From Verrucomicrobiales bacterium (GTDB lineage: Bacteria; Verrucomicrobiota; Verrucomicrobiia; Verrucomicrobiales; DEV007), in contig JAEUHI010000061.1 of assembly GCA_016795385.1 (NCBI GenBank), positions 58,019-122,018 on the forward strand: a stretch of 64,000 nucleotides of DNA, written 5' to 3'. Below the pieces are notes generated by a model. The model had not been told where the DNA came from. It made no database searches and was given only the letters and a program-made list of their open reading frames with translations. The number at the start of each line of letters is the position of its first letter. Within the stretch, counting starts at the first letter, position 1. The position numbers and the translations under genes are program-made. Shown piece by piece: positions 40,201 through 45,174 of this stretch.

Positions 40201-43200
40201 AAGGTGCCACCCGCGGCCGGGAGAGAGGAATTCTGACCTCCATGCCCGATCTGCACATAACTGCCCAGGTTGGAGTTGTCCGAGGTATTGCCCGAGGGAG
40301 TCGGCGTGCTCCCGTCCACCAGAGCACCCGTATTCAGATCGCCGATGCGGATGGCCTGATTGTGCGCCTGCACCCGGATCGCGCCCGTCGTCGCCCTCAC
40401 GTCGATATCGCCGCTGCGCGTCTGATCCCATACGCTGCGGAAGTTCCCCTCGTATCCCGAGCCGTGCCCGATCATCGCGAAGCCGCGCGTGCCGCGCCCT
40501 CCGAGCACCTGGATGCCGAGGCCCGCGAGCCCGTTGTTGTTCGCGGCCGCGGTCGCCGTCGTCGTCATGCCATGAGCCAGCACGGAAATGTCACCGTGAT
40601 AGCTGCCCTGGTTCTCCACCCCGCCGTGACCGAGCAAAGCATAGGCACCATCGTGCACCGCCGTCGTTTGCAAATCCGTCGTGCCGACAAACTCGCGGGC
40701 CGCCATCCAGAGAATGTCGCCTCCCGCGGTGACCGAGATGTCGCCATCGATCCGGGCCGCGGTGCCCGCGTAGTTCGTGCGCCAGGTGCTCGCAAAAAAG
40801 GAACGCCGGCCATCCGCCGGATCGATCGTGATCCCATCGCGCGTCGTGAAGGAATTCACCAGCGTGCTTACCGCCTGTCCGCCCAGGCTCGTCGCCGTCT
40901 GCCCGCGTTTCCATTGCGTGCCGTCACGGAGACTGCCGCCGTGTCCGATTTGCACAAAACTGCTTGTCGTGCCGCTGCGGGCATCGAGACGACCGCCCAG
41001 ATCGACCGTGATGTTTCCCGTCGCGCCCCAGCCCGCCCCGCGGAATGCATTCGTCCCGAGCGTGTTCACATCACCCGTGCCGAACTCCGTCCCGCCGAGC
41101 AGGGCGATGTAGTTCTTCCCCTGCGGATTCCCCGCCGCCGCTCCCCACCATTCATTGATCACCACCCCGTTGTGGCTGTTCGAGAGCTGATACTCCACCC
41201 CGCTGTCCGAAAATCCCAGCTGCGCCCAACCATGACCGATCGCCGTGCTGCCGCGCATCACCAGATCGTGAGCCACCGCGTTCGTGTCGCCCCAGCGGCT
41301 GCCCACCGCCACCCCGTGACGGGCGTTCGTCGCTCCGAGGAAGATCGATCCGCGGGCGTTGTTCACCGGATTGAAAAGACCCGCCGCATCATTCGCGGCG
41401 TTGCCATCGTTCATCGTCGAGCGCACCGCCGCGATGTCGAAATTCCCCATCGAGAGACCACTCGTCCCGTCCCATCCCGCGACGAGATTCACCCCGCCGT
41501 TCCCCGCGCTCTGGATCGCCGTGTTGATGAACAGATTCCCCGTCGCCAGCAGGCTCAGGGTGCCTCCCGGAGTCGCCGCGCTGTCCTGATACCAGAGGAT
41601 GCGGTCCGCCTGCGCGTTCGCATTCGTGTCCGTGCGGCCCACCGTGATGTTCCCCGCCTGGGCGCCGCCGAAATTCGTCGAGACCACGATGTTGTTGCCC
41701 GCATCGAGCTGTTGCGAAAGCCACACGTTGCTGATCGTGCTGCCCCCGATTCCCGCCGCGCCCGTCGCCGAGATCGTGATGTTCGTCGGGTCGAGCAGCA
41801 GCGTCCCCGCAGGTCCGTTTTCCGCGAGCAGATCGATGTCGCCCTCCACCGCCAGCGTGCCCTTGCCCGAGATCTCCGCGAATCCGCCCTTCGCGATCCC
41901 GTGCGCGGAAAGATCCCCGTTGAAGATCGTATCGCCATCCGACCACACGATCACATTCCCCCCGCGACCACTGGCCAGGGCATCCGCCCGCAGCATCGCC
42001 CCGTCATCGATCACGACGCGCTCCGCGTTCCGCACCGTCGCATCGCGTCCTTGGAATCCGCCACCGACGAGAAGATCGCCACCGCCCGTTTCACCCGAGA
42101 CATCGAGATTCGCTCCGCTCCCGACCGTCACCTCGCGCGCCTCCACCACGATGTCGCCTCCGCGCCCGCCGGGGTTCGCCACATCGATCTCCGCACCGAC
42201 CTCCGCTTTCTCCGTCGCCGCGATGCGGACCTCGCCCGCCTGCGCGCGGATCATTCCATCCACCTTCGCGTAAGCCGCCTCGATGAGGACACGACCTCCA
42301 CTCCCCACTCCCGACGAAGTCGCCCGGATCGATCCACTGTTGTGCACCGCGCCGCCCGCGCCTCTCAAAAAGACGCGTCCGCCGGAAGTCGTCGCGCCCG
42401 TCGCGCGGATCGAACCCTTGTTGTTGATCGCCAGCGCATAGACATTCCCGTGCGCCTTCAGCTCCACCGCCGCACCTTCGATCGATCCATCATTGTAGAT
42501 GCCCGTGCCGCTCACGCCCGATCCTTTCGCGCGCACGAACATCCGCTCGCCCGTGGCCGTCTCGCCCGCCGTCAGCAGCACTTCTTCCCCCGCGGCCAGG
42601 CCCACCGTGCCCTTCGCCGAGATCGAACCACTGTTCGACACGGTGCGGCCGATGAGGAACACGTCGCCGCCGATCGCGTTGATGCGGCCCAGGTTCGTCA
42701 CCTCCTTGCCCACTCCTTTGAAAGTCATGTCGCCGCGCGCGAGGAATTCTCCGTTGCTCACGTCCAGGGTCGAGAGCACCAACCCATGCACATCGATGGT
42801 CCCCCCCGGGCCCACGAGGATGCCATTGGGATTGATCACGAAGACATTTCCGTTCGCGCGCAGCGCACCATGAATCGCGCTCGGATCTCCGCCCGTGACG
42901 CGGTTCAGCACCGCGGCATTCTGGCTCGGTTGGCGGAATTGGGTGAGCTCCCCCTTGTCGATCGAAAAGCTCTCCCAATCGATGATCGCGTTGTGGCTGT
43001 TTTGGCGGATCTGCAGATTGCCGCCGGCGCCTGCCCCGATGTTCACGTTGCCGTGCACGACATTGCCGCCACGGGGATTCGCCGCCACCGGCGAGGTCCA
43101 GATCGTCAGACCCGGCATCAACATCGCCACCACGGCGACTTCGAGTTTCGAGGCCTTTCGCGAGACAAAAACACGCTCGCTCTTGGGGGGGACAAGAGAC

Positions 43201-43205
43201 TTCAT
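28218..43205 (-). CDS. Giant TpsA-like exoprotein, paralogue with GHGG repeats (4,995 aa)
   Basis: The frame is open from 43,259, but the ATG at 43,205 (MKSLVPPKSERVF) gives a signal peptide that aligns with the neighbour's and ends TIWTSPVAA before NPRGG, so that start is chosen. The first 450 or so residues are nearly the same as in the 7,889-aa gene: TPS domain with VLNRVTGGDP and INPNGILVGPGG, then LLLDPTNITIS and LVAGWDG. A GHGG array follows, rich in Y-A-Q-(I/L)-G-H-G-G-Y/R units, with four inserted PGT...GTINY-type modules. The end is a Pro/Gly-rich hinge (GGGSNGPGGSNGPGGGG) and an acidic tail with DDWLRDQE and YGPNGE. It is probably exported to the surface by a TpsB porin encoded elsewhere, as adhesin or matrix filament. 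The tandem arrangement and shared ends show that the two genes arose by duplication. Confidence 0.85.
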   Translation of the reverse strand: MKSLVPPKSERVFVSRKASKLEVAVVAMLMPGLTIWTSPVAANPRGGNVVHGNVNIGAGAGGNLQIRQNSHNAIIDWESFSIDKGELTQFRQPSQNAAVLNRVTGGDPSAIHGALRANGNVFVINPNGILVGPGGTIDVHGLVLSTLDVSNGEFLARGDMTFKGVGKEVTNLGRINAIGGDVFLIGRTVSNSGSISAKGTVGLAAGEEVLLTAGETATGERMFVRAKGSGVSGTGIYNDGSIEGAAVELKAHGNVYALAINNKGSIRATGATTSGGRVFLRGAGGAVHNSGSIRATSSGVGSGGRVLIEAAYAKVDGMIRAQAGEVRIAATEKAEVGAEIDVANPGGRGGDIVVEAREVTVGSGANLDVSGETGGGDLLVGGGFQGRDATVRNAERVVIDDGAMLRADALASGRGGNVIVWSDGDTIFNGDLSAHGIAKGGFAEISGKGTLAVEGDIDLLAENGPAGTLLLDPTNITISATGAAGIGGSTISNVWLSQQLDAGNNIVVSTNFGGAQAGNITVGRTDTNANAQADRILWYQDSAATPGGTLSLLATGNLFINTAIQSAGNGGVNLVAGWDGTSGLSMGNFDIAAVRSTMNDGNAANDAAGLFNPVNNARGSIFLGATNARHGVAVGSRWGDTNAVAHDLVMRGSTAIGHGWAQLGFSDSGVEYQLSNSHNGVVINEWWGAAAGNPQGKNYIALLGGTEFGTGDVNTLGTNAFRGAGWGATGNITVDLGGRLDARSGTTSSFVQIGHGGSLRDGTQWKRGQTATSLGGQAVSTLVNSFTTRDGITIDPADGRRSFFASTWRTNYAGTAARIDGDISVTAGGDILWMAAREFVGTTDLQTTAVHDGAYALLGHGGVENQGSYHGDISVLAHGMTTTATAAANNNGLAGLGIQVLGGRGTRGFAMIGHGSGYEGNFRSVWDQTRSGDIDVRATTGAIRVQAHNQAIRIGDLNTGALVDGSTPTPSGNTSDNSNLGSYVQIGHGGQNSSLPAAGGTFTMPGGTNVNNIVPDSSATGDILVEAAGQYSDPDHADSAIGILLRAGNRRWQHAMIGHGGTNHNAVNPSGQTPNFGVGATTPFGSPTLAASTGYDGNIRVEADQGSIIATGGDSFRADRVWGYGYNFTRVGHGGDLVRGNKGGTITVLAGQGAGATAGDILFTSGRMQRDHSHLGHGGYDSSGSILGAANSAEIVVTAYGDIRFISPESGEKDALGLSTDYAYWWFNNGSPTGTPQTTQSTYWETANRWTMLGHGGRSSVTVMPNRQDITVTSGTGDAGNADGDATTGGITFAAGDMEQDFAQLGHGGYAAGANDANGFTGDINVNALGGGLRFDGSILGAQAIRRATDRSLNGSTTTTVTVGYGGGYEAYVQLGHGGYATRGVNTGNININAWGGLDFLAAPAAPKVDRTVTSAPIDAAILAGTNVWIQLANLEATAVPAAATQSYLMPETISNIVPGTLRIELSDGSVITDVVRISSDDRSSQTAEANGLYRNGVKVGDIHYDWGIIRFNNTTNPLVGTWAGTGATATFQTAQGLKERSYVQLGHGGIDADGPNNKTNDLLSNFGDINILAGGDIRFTGGAAHRNYAQLGHGGADTKGANGGHITIDHINAANPLGRVGGLRFLGGVGGHRQYDYHSYAQLGHGGIEADGNHFGNIFIRATEDADGMGLFFKAGNRQDAAVQLGHGGLNARSGSASSRFGMNGDIDIEVTGDVAFVAGTFSNTNPGNREDGRLYAQLGHGGYDADADLNSALFFGQTRTNPGLPVGTLGAGDGNWGHFGDITLVSTGGHISFMGGSTIPVADRYDLDGNPLPIPADPNGFLTGNGDGKGRIHWAQLGHGGYSTSGDHYGDITVISMDGNVHAVGGMLSNDNSSEKYNWAQIGHGGGEAQGHLGRTNETIRVEARGAQGDILVAAGGGNRNQALIGNGGLNFDGSHTGTIEAYAGRDVILRGGMALDRVVRRIGEFQEMTGVDGGNANDLGEFNGYYGTGGLGYVMLDAAAAAGGGAKTKLIGENIQPGTVQFRVAIAAPALFDANKLPEYIDDGNGNLVERADPSNIVGTINYVTGEIVFDDVIVASNNTAQPDVFVNYAHRTGIRNDALYANAMIGHGGYGSGSRIEAHPEAGSGFVNRGISGNIDVRAGVDALGNYNGSGGSISAIAGNDQRTYVQIGHGGMDSGTPAGHAFSGHIATRADGGMEFRGGGGLIDNHHIAFNYYGTGSTEVTAVTAASDLDRISLDYATVLGQGTRSYSGISDILFAFSHIGHGGVSAHANNAVNNNLANPLAASTPETGHNGDIYVRTNTGDIAFTGGGVRGYGHFAMIGHGGYSVLGNHFGDIDVLAGGDIQFTAGGDSYRANAVEHRNFVQIGHGGRTSTGNLVGDITVGAMGTIDFTGGDVRSNRAAVPYGAHVYVLNLAGNQDENHYNRTENRQSHAQIGHGGNYVYGDKTGNISVTGGMGLNFRGGDRVEGSHDNNAGYLNYAMIGHGGYQSWRQFRNDLPLPATANIADNWGLPFYHDGTQYVLNGTGQYPFPVDNSINPALGLGLPLYDGFSGDVSVTATTGQVSFAGGTGVGTFAMVGHGGVETGGDHNGDITVRALAGDILFNSNRIEDTGSTSTATYMFTQIGHGGSFSSGEQSGAIDVSASGAIRFKAGRHEAYAMIGHGGRESHSTDTGASGSTTYRRSLNRLYAADVVYRPGSRTGDINVLAGGEIAFIAGHANGDRAFTQVGHGGYNIHANPDPNSQFGDGHSGDIRVVSTGGGILLQGGQGTSAHAQIGHGGTQSFGNHGGDGNDNRADSDIYVEAATGIDVKATGRTASNSTAANFAQIGHGGRQSSFRDAHDIDGNLYAKLQPTTGYINPLTGVANVDDAGMHPLTPFTTNTDGLGHGPLARLGTFMGDITVRTTGAGADIRFLAPNESEGTLGINGTDSYAQLGHGGWRTFGDVEGDITVESAGGLEFLGLQGVAAAPNVNSNHNAGYALLGHGGWESGGSYRGNINVTTANHILFRGADSVNGANAGFVQMGHGGHSTWKGTGQYLEAVRDPATGVVPAAQLSTGNSGNVFVSAGGNLEFYAGRDNTTFAQLGHGGYVSRDSHSGNITLEVTGGIAFHGGVDYLDTIPAQANPGGNEYSFAKLGHGGYDADGTHLGDIRVTAGQFGVGHAEAGQGVVFRAGAWTDNFAQMGHGGLAARTYGTAGNEQGLSGAISVNALGDITFVGGTGSYFNSDEDARLFAMLGHGGYDVDVAQDGSHVTGNGIGHSGAISVISTGGRIFFGAGDATRADQASVGLGEGRFHFAHLGHGGYESRGDHSGNITVNAATDIVFLGGVSEDNDGDRVNSAQLGHGGRTGVGNQGRSGETISVTAGRDILFRGGNSQDSPVQLGNGGREARGDHSGSIEVRAGRHIEFAGAQGRLLITDEEKNFDLTRATEFGTQTSDAIYDLEGSNVVPGTVVITIPNGPVLGDDGNGNIVVTGGDPVALVNLGLVVGEVVGTIFYAAGTSTSGRITFTRDVNPNNAASPAVGLLAKASYESLEIAGSYAQLGHGGYNADNPDGGLAGATSPGNSGNIALFAGGDVSFMGGVGGQGYSQLGHGGYITEGRNSGHISIGSATERIGGALLMTGGRGEYYDSGNAYVQVGHGGQTGRGTHSGDISIYTNRGLKSGFEEMGLLLQAGSRNNNYAQIGHGGNGARSGTGDGVAGMEGNSGDISINAIGDVNLIAGVLNRGGSTAGQTVDDGSLYAQIGHGGYDADVSLNGDIGATGGAGYSNGLGHNGTITVISEQGSVNVLGGDHLRTFLPSFAPTPGVYDGIVNNGITRNISYAGGRHHYAMIGHGGIYAVGNHWGDISVHAGFNDAAVQTGTGAGSHVRVHAGRFLADQDDSQQFAQIGHGGRSAVGQQGRADDITSVMAAGDVEVHGGAGVDSTAQIGNGGTNARGDHRGNVQVFAGGNVSVQAGQYSRTQNLADALYSRYYHVSTANAGELNQNTDRAGLLQSVAGGNAAGVLSLRAVNGVLPGTLKVEVYNDSGLRIGTIEDDGTGALRVVADFTELVGGAPLTAGQQVGTVNYAANNLTFTTRVNPGAEGGAANVIVSLSHVRTDRAFAQIGHGGYDADDPNNDTTLGATGRISVVANGDLVVRSGRSLNNYAQIGHGGYETKGAAGGDIILRAGGDVSFTAQGEQDRAYVQIGHGGWDADGNHSGTVVVSAGSGALGTSLGTGLFDDLGDFDRDGNADAIQFSPVAAGQGTVTLTGGTFTDSWVQVGHGGRSSGNTVGNTSTMTGDVGVAANGDILLQGGTGARTYTQIGHGGWEDGSLIMTLGGDISAISQTGLLRLRGGTGSEGYALVGHGSLRNAIGSVPQGTRSGSIYLEAANWEITPNGTTALARIGHRSQGANNGLTAGHQFSLIGNGADGTTSYLVNDAFLTLMGARDHLAAGGGATFGAIGDLVMDLPLTYNSAGDLNMLATGDLTILRGTQNAGGGDTNVVAGWDGLTPALDFLDKVPMRTIDIDAIHADPTAWGNNGGVASIGDGSQTFGVAVGAAGGTTTVLGDAVRLVGSNVAGNGYAVVGFAPMPGISPTGDLLVAAKEGGIALQGGGLANTYAHIGHRTLGNVTASASGAISVISSGGLDLQGGTALQTSAQIGHGGVAANPASLGGDILVEIADDITMAGGSGSVAYTQIGHGGSATNGNLTGAVRVVTDGDLVVSTTNLANSSYAKIGHGDDLRGTSAAQAGTGNRSGDILVSAGEDITVQSGMIGHVNHVSPATATAGSTQIGVARLDPADPAAGTLTADAASQFQGADELRFYLPRRGNNQVAAGARLNGFVFPGAETDPSPTQRDDEYTNFLSTDAGLLQPGEHDNSFGSGPAPMNAGNYAFYYDFIVSGPRPPRPPGTNPPGGGGGSNGPGGSNGPGGGGPIPPAEPDPRDDLLDDEVFDDWLRDQEDAYSEPGSTRILYEGFSQYGPNGEVIFTYFPAGSATSEEDELLRQSEAGEGAE
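30930..32600 (-). repeat. Composite super-block, copy C of the smaller gene
   Basis: Markers in order: GYDADVSLNGD with GLGHNGTITV (about 31.9 kb), HHYAMIGHGGIYAVGNH, GRSAVGQQGRADDI and STAQIGNGGTNARGDH. It closes with a LPGTLKVEV...VGTVNYAANNLTF module at about 30,930-31,180. It lies directly after copy B. Confidence 0.65.
32620..34130 (-). repeat. Composite super-block, copy B of the smaller gene
   Basis: Markers in order: GYDVDVAQDG with GIGHSGAISV (about 33.4 kb), RFHFAHLGHGGYESRGDH, GRTGVGNQG-ETISV and SPVQLGNGGREARGDH. The closing module has VPGTVVITIPNGP and ITFTRDVNPNN (about 32,620-32,870). It is closest to copy 2 of the larger gene, including the shared DVNP-(D/N)-N motif. Confidence 0.65.
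36930..38580 (-). repeat. Composite super-block, copy A of the smaller gene
   Basis: Markers in order: GYDADADLNS with WGHFGDITLV (about 37.9 kb), RIHWAQLGHGGYSTSGDH, a GHLGRTNETIRV unit and QALIGNGGLNFDGSH. It closes with a NIQPGTVQFRV...VGTINYVTGEIVF module at about 36,930-37,160. Another PGT module lies just before the block, at about 38,600-38,850. Confidence 0.6.
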
Positions 43206-43260
43206 AGACAGTGAGGGGGGTTGGGAAGGAAGAGTTGACCATCCGATGTGTCGCCACATC
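43206..43260 (-). promoter_or_regulatory. Leader of the smaller giant gene: C-run-TCA and hairpin
   Basis: Reading leftward, a GATGTG-TCGC-CACATC hairpin (43,245-43,260) is followed by pyrimidine-rich DNA and six C plus TCA (complement of 43,212-43,220), 6 nt before the ATG. There is no purine-rich ribosome-binding site. The layout parallels the leader of the other giant gene. Confidence 0.4.
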
Positions 43261-43424
43261 CGATCCCCCGAGAGTAGTCAAAATCGAAAAAGCCTGTCTA
43301 TCGTTTTGCCCGCTTTTCGGAATGTTTTTGATGAAAATGCAAGCGGTTTTTTCTGCCATTTGAAATTATTTCCACACCTTAATCCTGCTTTCCGGGACCC
43401 CCGCGGACGTATGCCTTCGCGGGA

Positions 43425-43452
43425 TTGACGCCCTCTTTTCCCGGGATACATT
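43425..43452 (+). promoter_or_regulatory. Candidate sigma-70 promoter for the cytochrome gene
   Basis: TTGACG (43,425-43,430), a 16-bp spacer and TACATT (43,447-43,452), placed 34 bp before the start codon of the cytochrome c gene. The -35 matches consensus at five of six bases and the -10 at four of six. Confidence 0.45.
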
Positions 43453-43486
43453 CGCTGCCGGAATCCGCGCCAACCCAACCAAACTC

Positions 43487-44086
43487 ATGAGACACCTTTC
43501 CCTCATCCCCTTCGCCGGCATGATGCTTCTCTCCTCAGCCGAGGCCGTGGACTACAAAGAAGAGATCCGTCCGATCCTGAACAAGAAGTGTTTCAAGTGC
43601 CATACAGGCCCAAAGGCGAAAGGCGGTTTGCGCATGGATTCCGCCGATGATTTCGCCAAACGCATCGGCGGAGACGATCCGCTCATCATTCCCGGCGACC
43701 CCGGAAAAAGCATTCTTTCAATCAAAGCGGGTCTCCCTGCATCGGACGGCGAGGCCATGCCGCCGCCACCCGCCCGCGAGCGCGGTGCCGAGCCCATGAC
43801 CGCCGCCGAGCTCACCCTCGTGCGCCAGTGGATCACCGAAGGTGCCAAGCTCGAACCCGGCGACACGACCGCCGCTCCGTCCGCCCCTGCTCCGGGTGCC
43901 GCGCCCATGGTCGCCGAGTTGCACGATTGGAGCAATACCGGAGGCGGCTCCCTCAAGGCCTCCTTTGTGGCGATGAACGGTGCCAACGTCACCCTGCGCA
44001 AGGAAGACGGCACCCAGTTCGATTATCCCCTCGTCAATCTCAGCGCCGAGAGCCAGGCCCTCGCGAAGAAGCTCGCCGGTCAGTGA
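43487..44086 (+). CDS. Exported planctomycete-type cytochrome c with SHD1-like C-terminal domain
   Basis: A 199-residue exported protein. The signal peptide is MRHLSLIPFAGMMLLSSAEA. Residues about 22-125 form a PSCyt1-type cytochrome c domain: VDYKEEIRPILNKKCFKCH, with one CxxCH haem-binding motif (C35-x-x-C38-H39), then GGLRMDS, PGDPGKSIL and a MPPP segment that may supply the distal ligand. After a Pro/Ala linker, the last 60 residues resemble an SHD1 (SLA1 homology 1-like) domain of a kind common in Planctomycetes and Verrucomicrobia (SLKASFVAMNGANVTLRKEDG). In that superphylum, PSCyt1 domains usually accompany DUF1549/DUF1553 proteins; none is nearby. The role is probably periplasmic electron transfer or haem-dependent binding; the partner is unknown. 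Confidence 0.8.
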   Translation: MRHLSLIPFAGMMLLSSAEAVDYKEEIRPILNKKCFKCHTGPKAKGGLRMDSADDFAKRIGGDDPLIIPGDPGKSILSIKAGLPASDGEAMPPPPARERGAEPMTAAELTLVRQWITEGAKLEPGDTTAAPSAPAPGAAPMVAELHDWSNTGGGSLKASFVAMNGANVTLRKEDGTQFDYPLVNLSAESQALAKKLAGQ

Positions 44087-44110
44087 GACCGGCTGATTTC
44101 CACACCCCGT

Positions 44111-44133
44111 GCCGGAGTCACGCCGACTCCGGC
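44111..44133. terminator. Inverted repeat over the GNAT stop codon
   Basis: A perfect 9-bp stem, GCCGGAGTC (44,111-44,119) and GACTCCGGC (44,125-44,133) with a 5-nt loop, lies between the convergent cytochrome and acetyltransferase genes and includes the latter's stop codon. There is no T-tract. It is a probable shared 3'-end structure. Confidence 0.5.
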
Positions 44134-45044
44134 AGGAAGGTGGGCATCACGATGCCTGCCACCGGCTGGAGCGCGCCACGCACCTGACCGAGGTGCAGCT
44201 CGCAATTCCTCGCCCCCAGCGCATAAGCCGTGGCGATCAGTTTCTTCTCCCCCGAGGGCAGGAGGAAAACCACCGTCTTGCCTCGGAAGCGATCGAGTTG
44301 CGCGCGCAGCAGCGCCTCCGCCGCGCCCTCCGTCGTCATCACGCCGGGGCCGATCATCTTCGTCGCGGCATGATCGACTGAGACGAGGAAGCCCTCCACC
44401 TCGCCGTCCTCACCTTCGGCCACCAGCGTCTTCCAGATCCCCGTGCTGTTCTCGATGAAATAGCAATAGTCCTTCTCGCGCGAGATCCCGCTGACCTCGA
44501 ATTCAAGCCGCCCCATCGCGAGCAGATCCGAAGGCCCCGCCTCGCGCACCACCGGCAGGCCTTCCGTCGAGACCTCCGGCAAACCGTTTTCCGGCACCGT
44601 GAGGATCATGTCCTGATAGAGGCAGAAAGGCGAAAAACCGTGGCGGTTGTAGAGCGAGTAGGAATCGAGATTCAGCGCGCTCGAGACGAGCCGCAGCGGC
44701 AGGTCGCGTTGCTCCGCTTCATCGATGATCCGCCCCAGCAAACGCCCCGCGATGCCGTGGCCGAAGTAGTTCGGGTGCACGTTCATGATCCCCAGCGAGA
44801 CATGCGTTTCCCGCGGATGGAAAAAGCACGATCCCGCGATCATCCCCGTGCGCTGATGTTCGATCACGATGGCGCAATCGGGATCGAGATCATCATAGAC
44901 TTCGCAAAAGACCCGGCAATCCTCCGGGCGGCATTGAAAGATCGGATGCCCCAAACGCTCGCGATACCAGGCGTTCGTGGAGAGGAAAATCAATTCGGCG
45001 ACGGCGTCGAAATCGGCCGTCTTCATCGTGCGTAGTCGGAACAT
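44118..45044 (-). CDS. GNAT N-acetyltransferase with second acetyltransferase-like domain
   Basis: 308 residues from the ATG at 45,044 (MFRLRTMKTADFDAVAEL). Longer in-frame starts add residues with no family match. The N-terminal half is a GNAT fold: VSLGIMNVHPNYFGHGIAGRLL carries the acetyl-CoA pyrophosphate-binding loop, followed by LNLDSYSLYNRHGF. The C-terminal half (about 165-308: REAGPSDLLAMGRLEFEVSG, then GPGVMTTEGAAEALL) resembles the Acetyltransf_18-type domain found after GNAT domains in YitH-like proteins. The substrate is unknown; small amines or protein N-termini are both possible. The gene lies 130 bp downstream of pgl on the same strand with a palindrome between, so co-transcription is uncertain. 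Confidence 0.8.
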   Translation of the reverse strand: MFRLRTMKTADFDAVAELIFLSTNAWYRERLGHPIFQCRPEDCRVFCEVYDDLDPDCAIVIEHQRTGMIAGSCFFHPRETHVSLGIMNVHPNYFGHGIAGRLLGRIIDEAEQRDLPLRLVSSALNLDSYSLYNRHGFSPFCLYQDMILTVPENGLPEVSTEGLPVVREAGPSDLLAMGRLEFEVSGISREKDYCYFIENSTGIWKTLVAEGEDGEVEGFLVSVDHAATKMIGPGVMTTEGAAEALLRAQLDRFRGKTVVFLLPSGEKKLIATAYALGARNCELHLGQVRGALQPVAGIVMPTFLPESA

Positions 45045-45135
45045 CACTCCCGTGTAGCGAAACCGGGCGATTTGATCAATCGAAATGTGGCTGCAACTTC
45101 CGTCGCAGGATCGGACGCGGGCCACGGTCTCCGCC

Positions 45136-45153
45136 TTTCGACTGAAGTCGAAA
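45136..45153. promoter_or_regulatory. 18-bp palindrome upstream of the GNAT gene
   Basis: TTTCGACT-GA-AGTCGAAA is a perfect 8-bp stem with a 2-bp centre in the pgl-GNAT gap. A second smaller palindrome, TTGATCAA, lies at 45,072-45,079. Either could be an operator or a dispersed repeat; function is not established. Confidence 0.3.
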
Positions 45154-45174
45154 CCACCTTCTTGGCGAAATCCC

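Larger units (their letters stand above)
29045..40960 (-). repeat. GHGG repeat array of the smaller exoprotein gene
   Basis: Imperfect direct repeats of the same type as in the larger gene, each with the antisense of A-Q-I/L-G-H-G-G. Units are longer and more varied here, with many aromatic-rich inserts such as NHHIAFNYYGTGS. By eye there are several dozen units; they were not counted exactly. No long GAGG/GNGG zone is present, in contrast to the larger gene. Confidence 0.85.

Noticed and set aside
4960..40960. The regular direct repeats might be read as a CRISPR array
   Set aside because: Units are imperfect, in frame, about 100-150 bp with no unique spacers of constant length, and they encode protein.
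36570..43214. A 2,214-codon open frame antisense to the smaller giant gene
   Set aside because: It lies opposite a clearly coding frame, its translation is rich in R, H, D and A without domains or a signal, and it mirrors the repeat units. Long stop-free antisense frames are expected from GC-rich repetitive codons.
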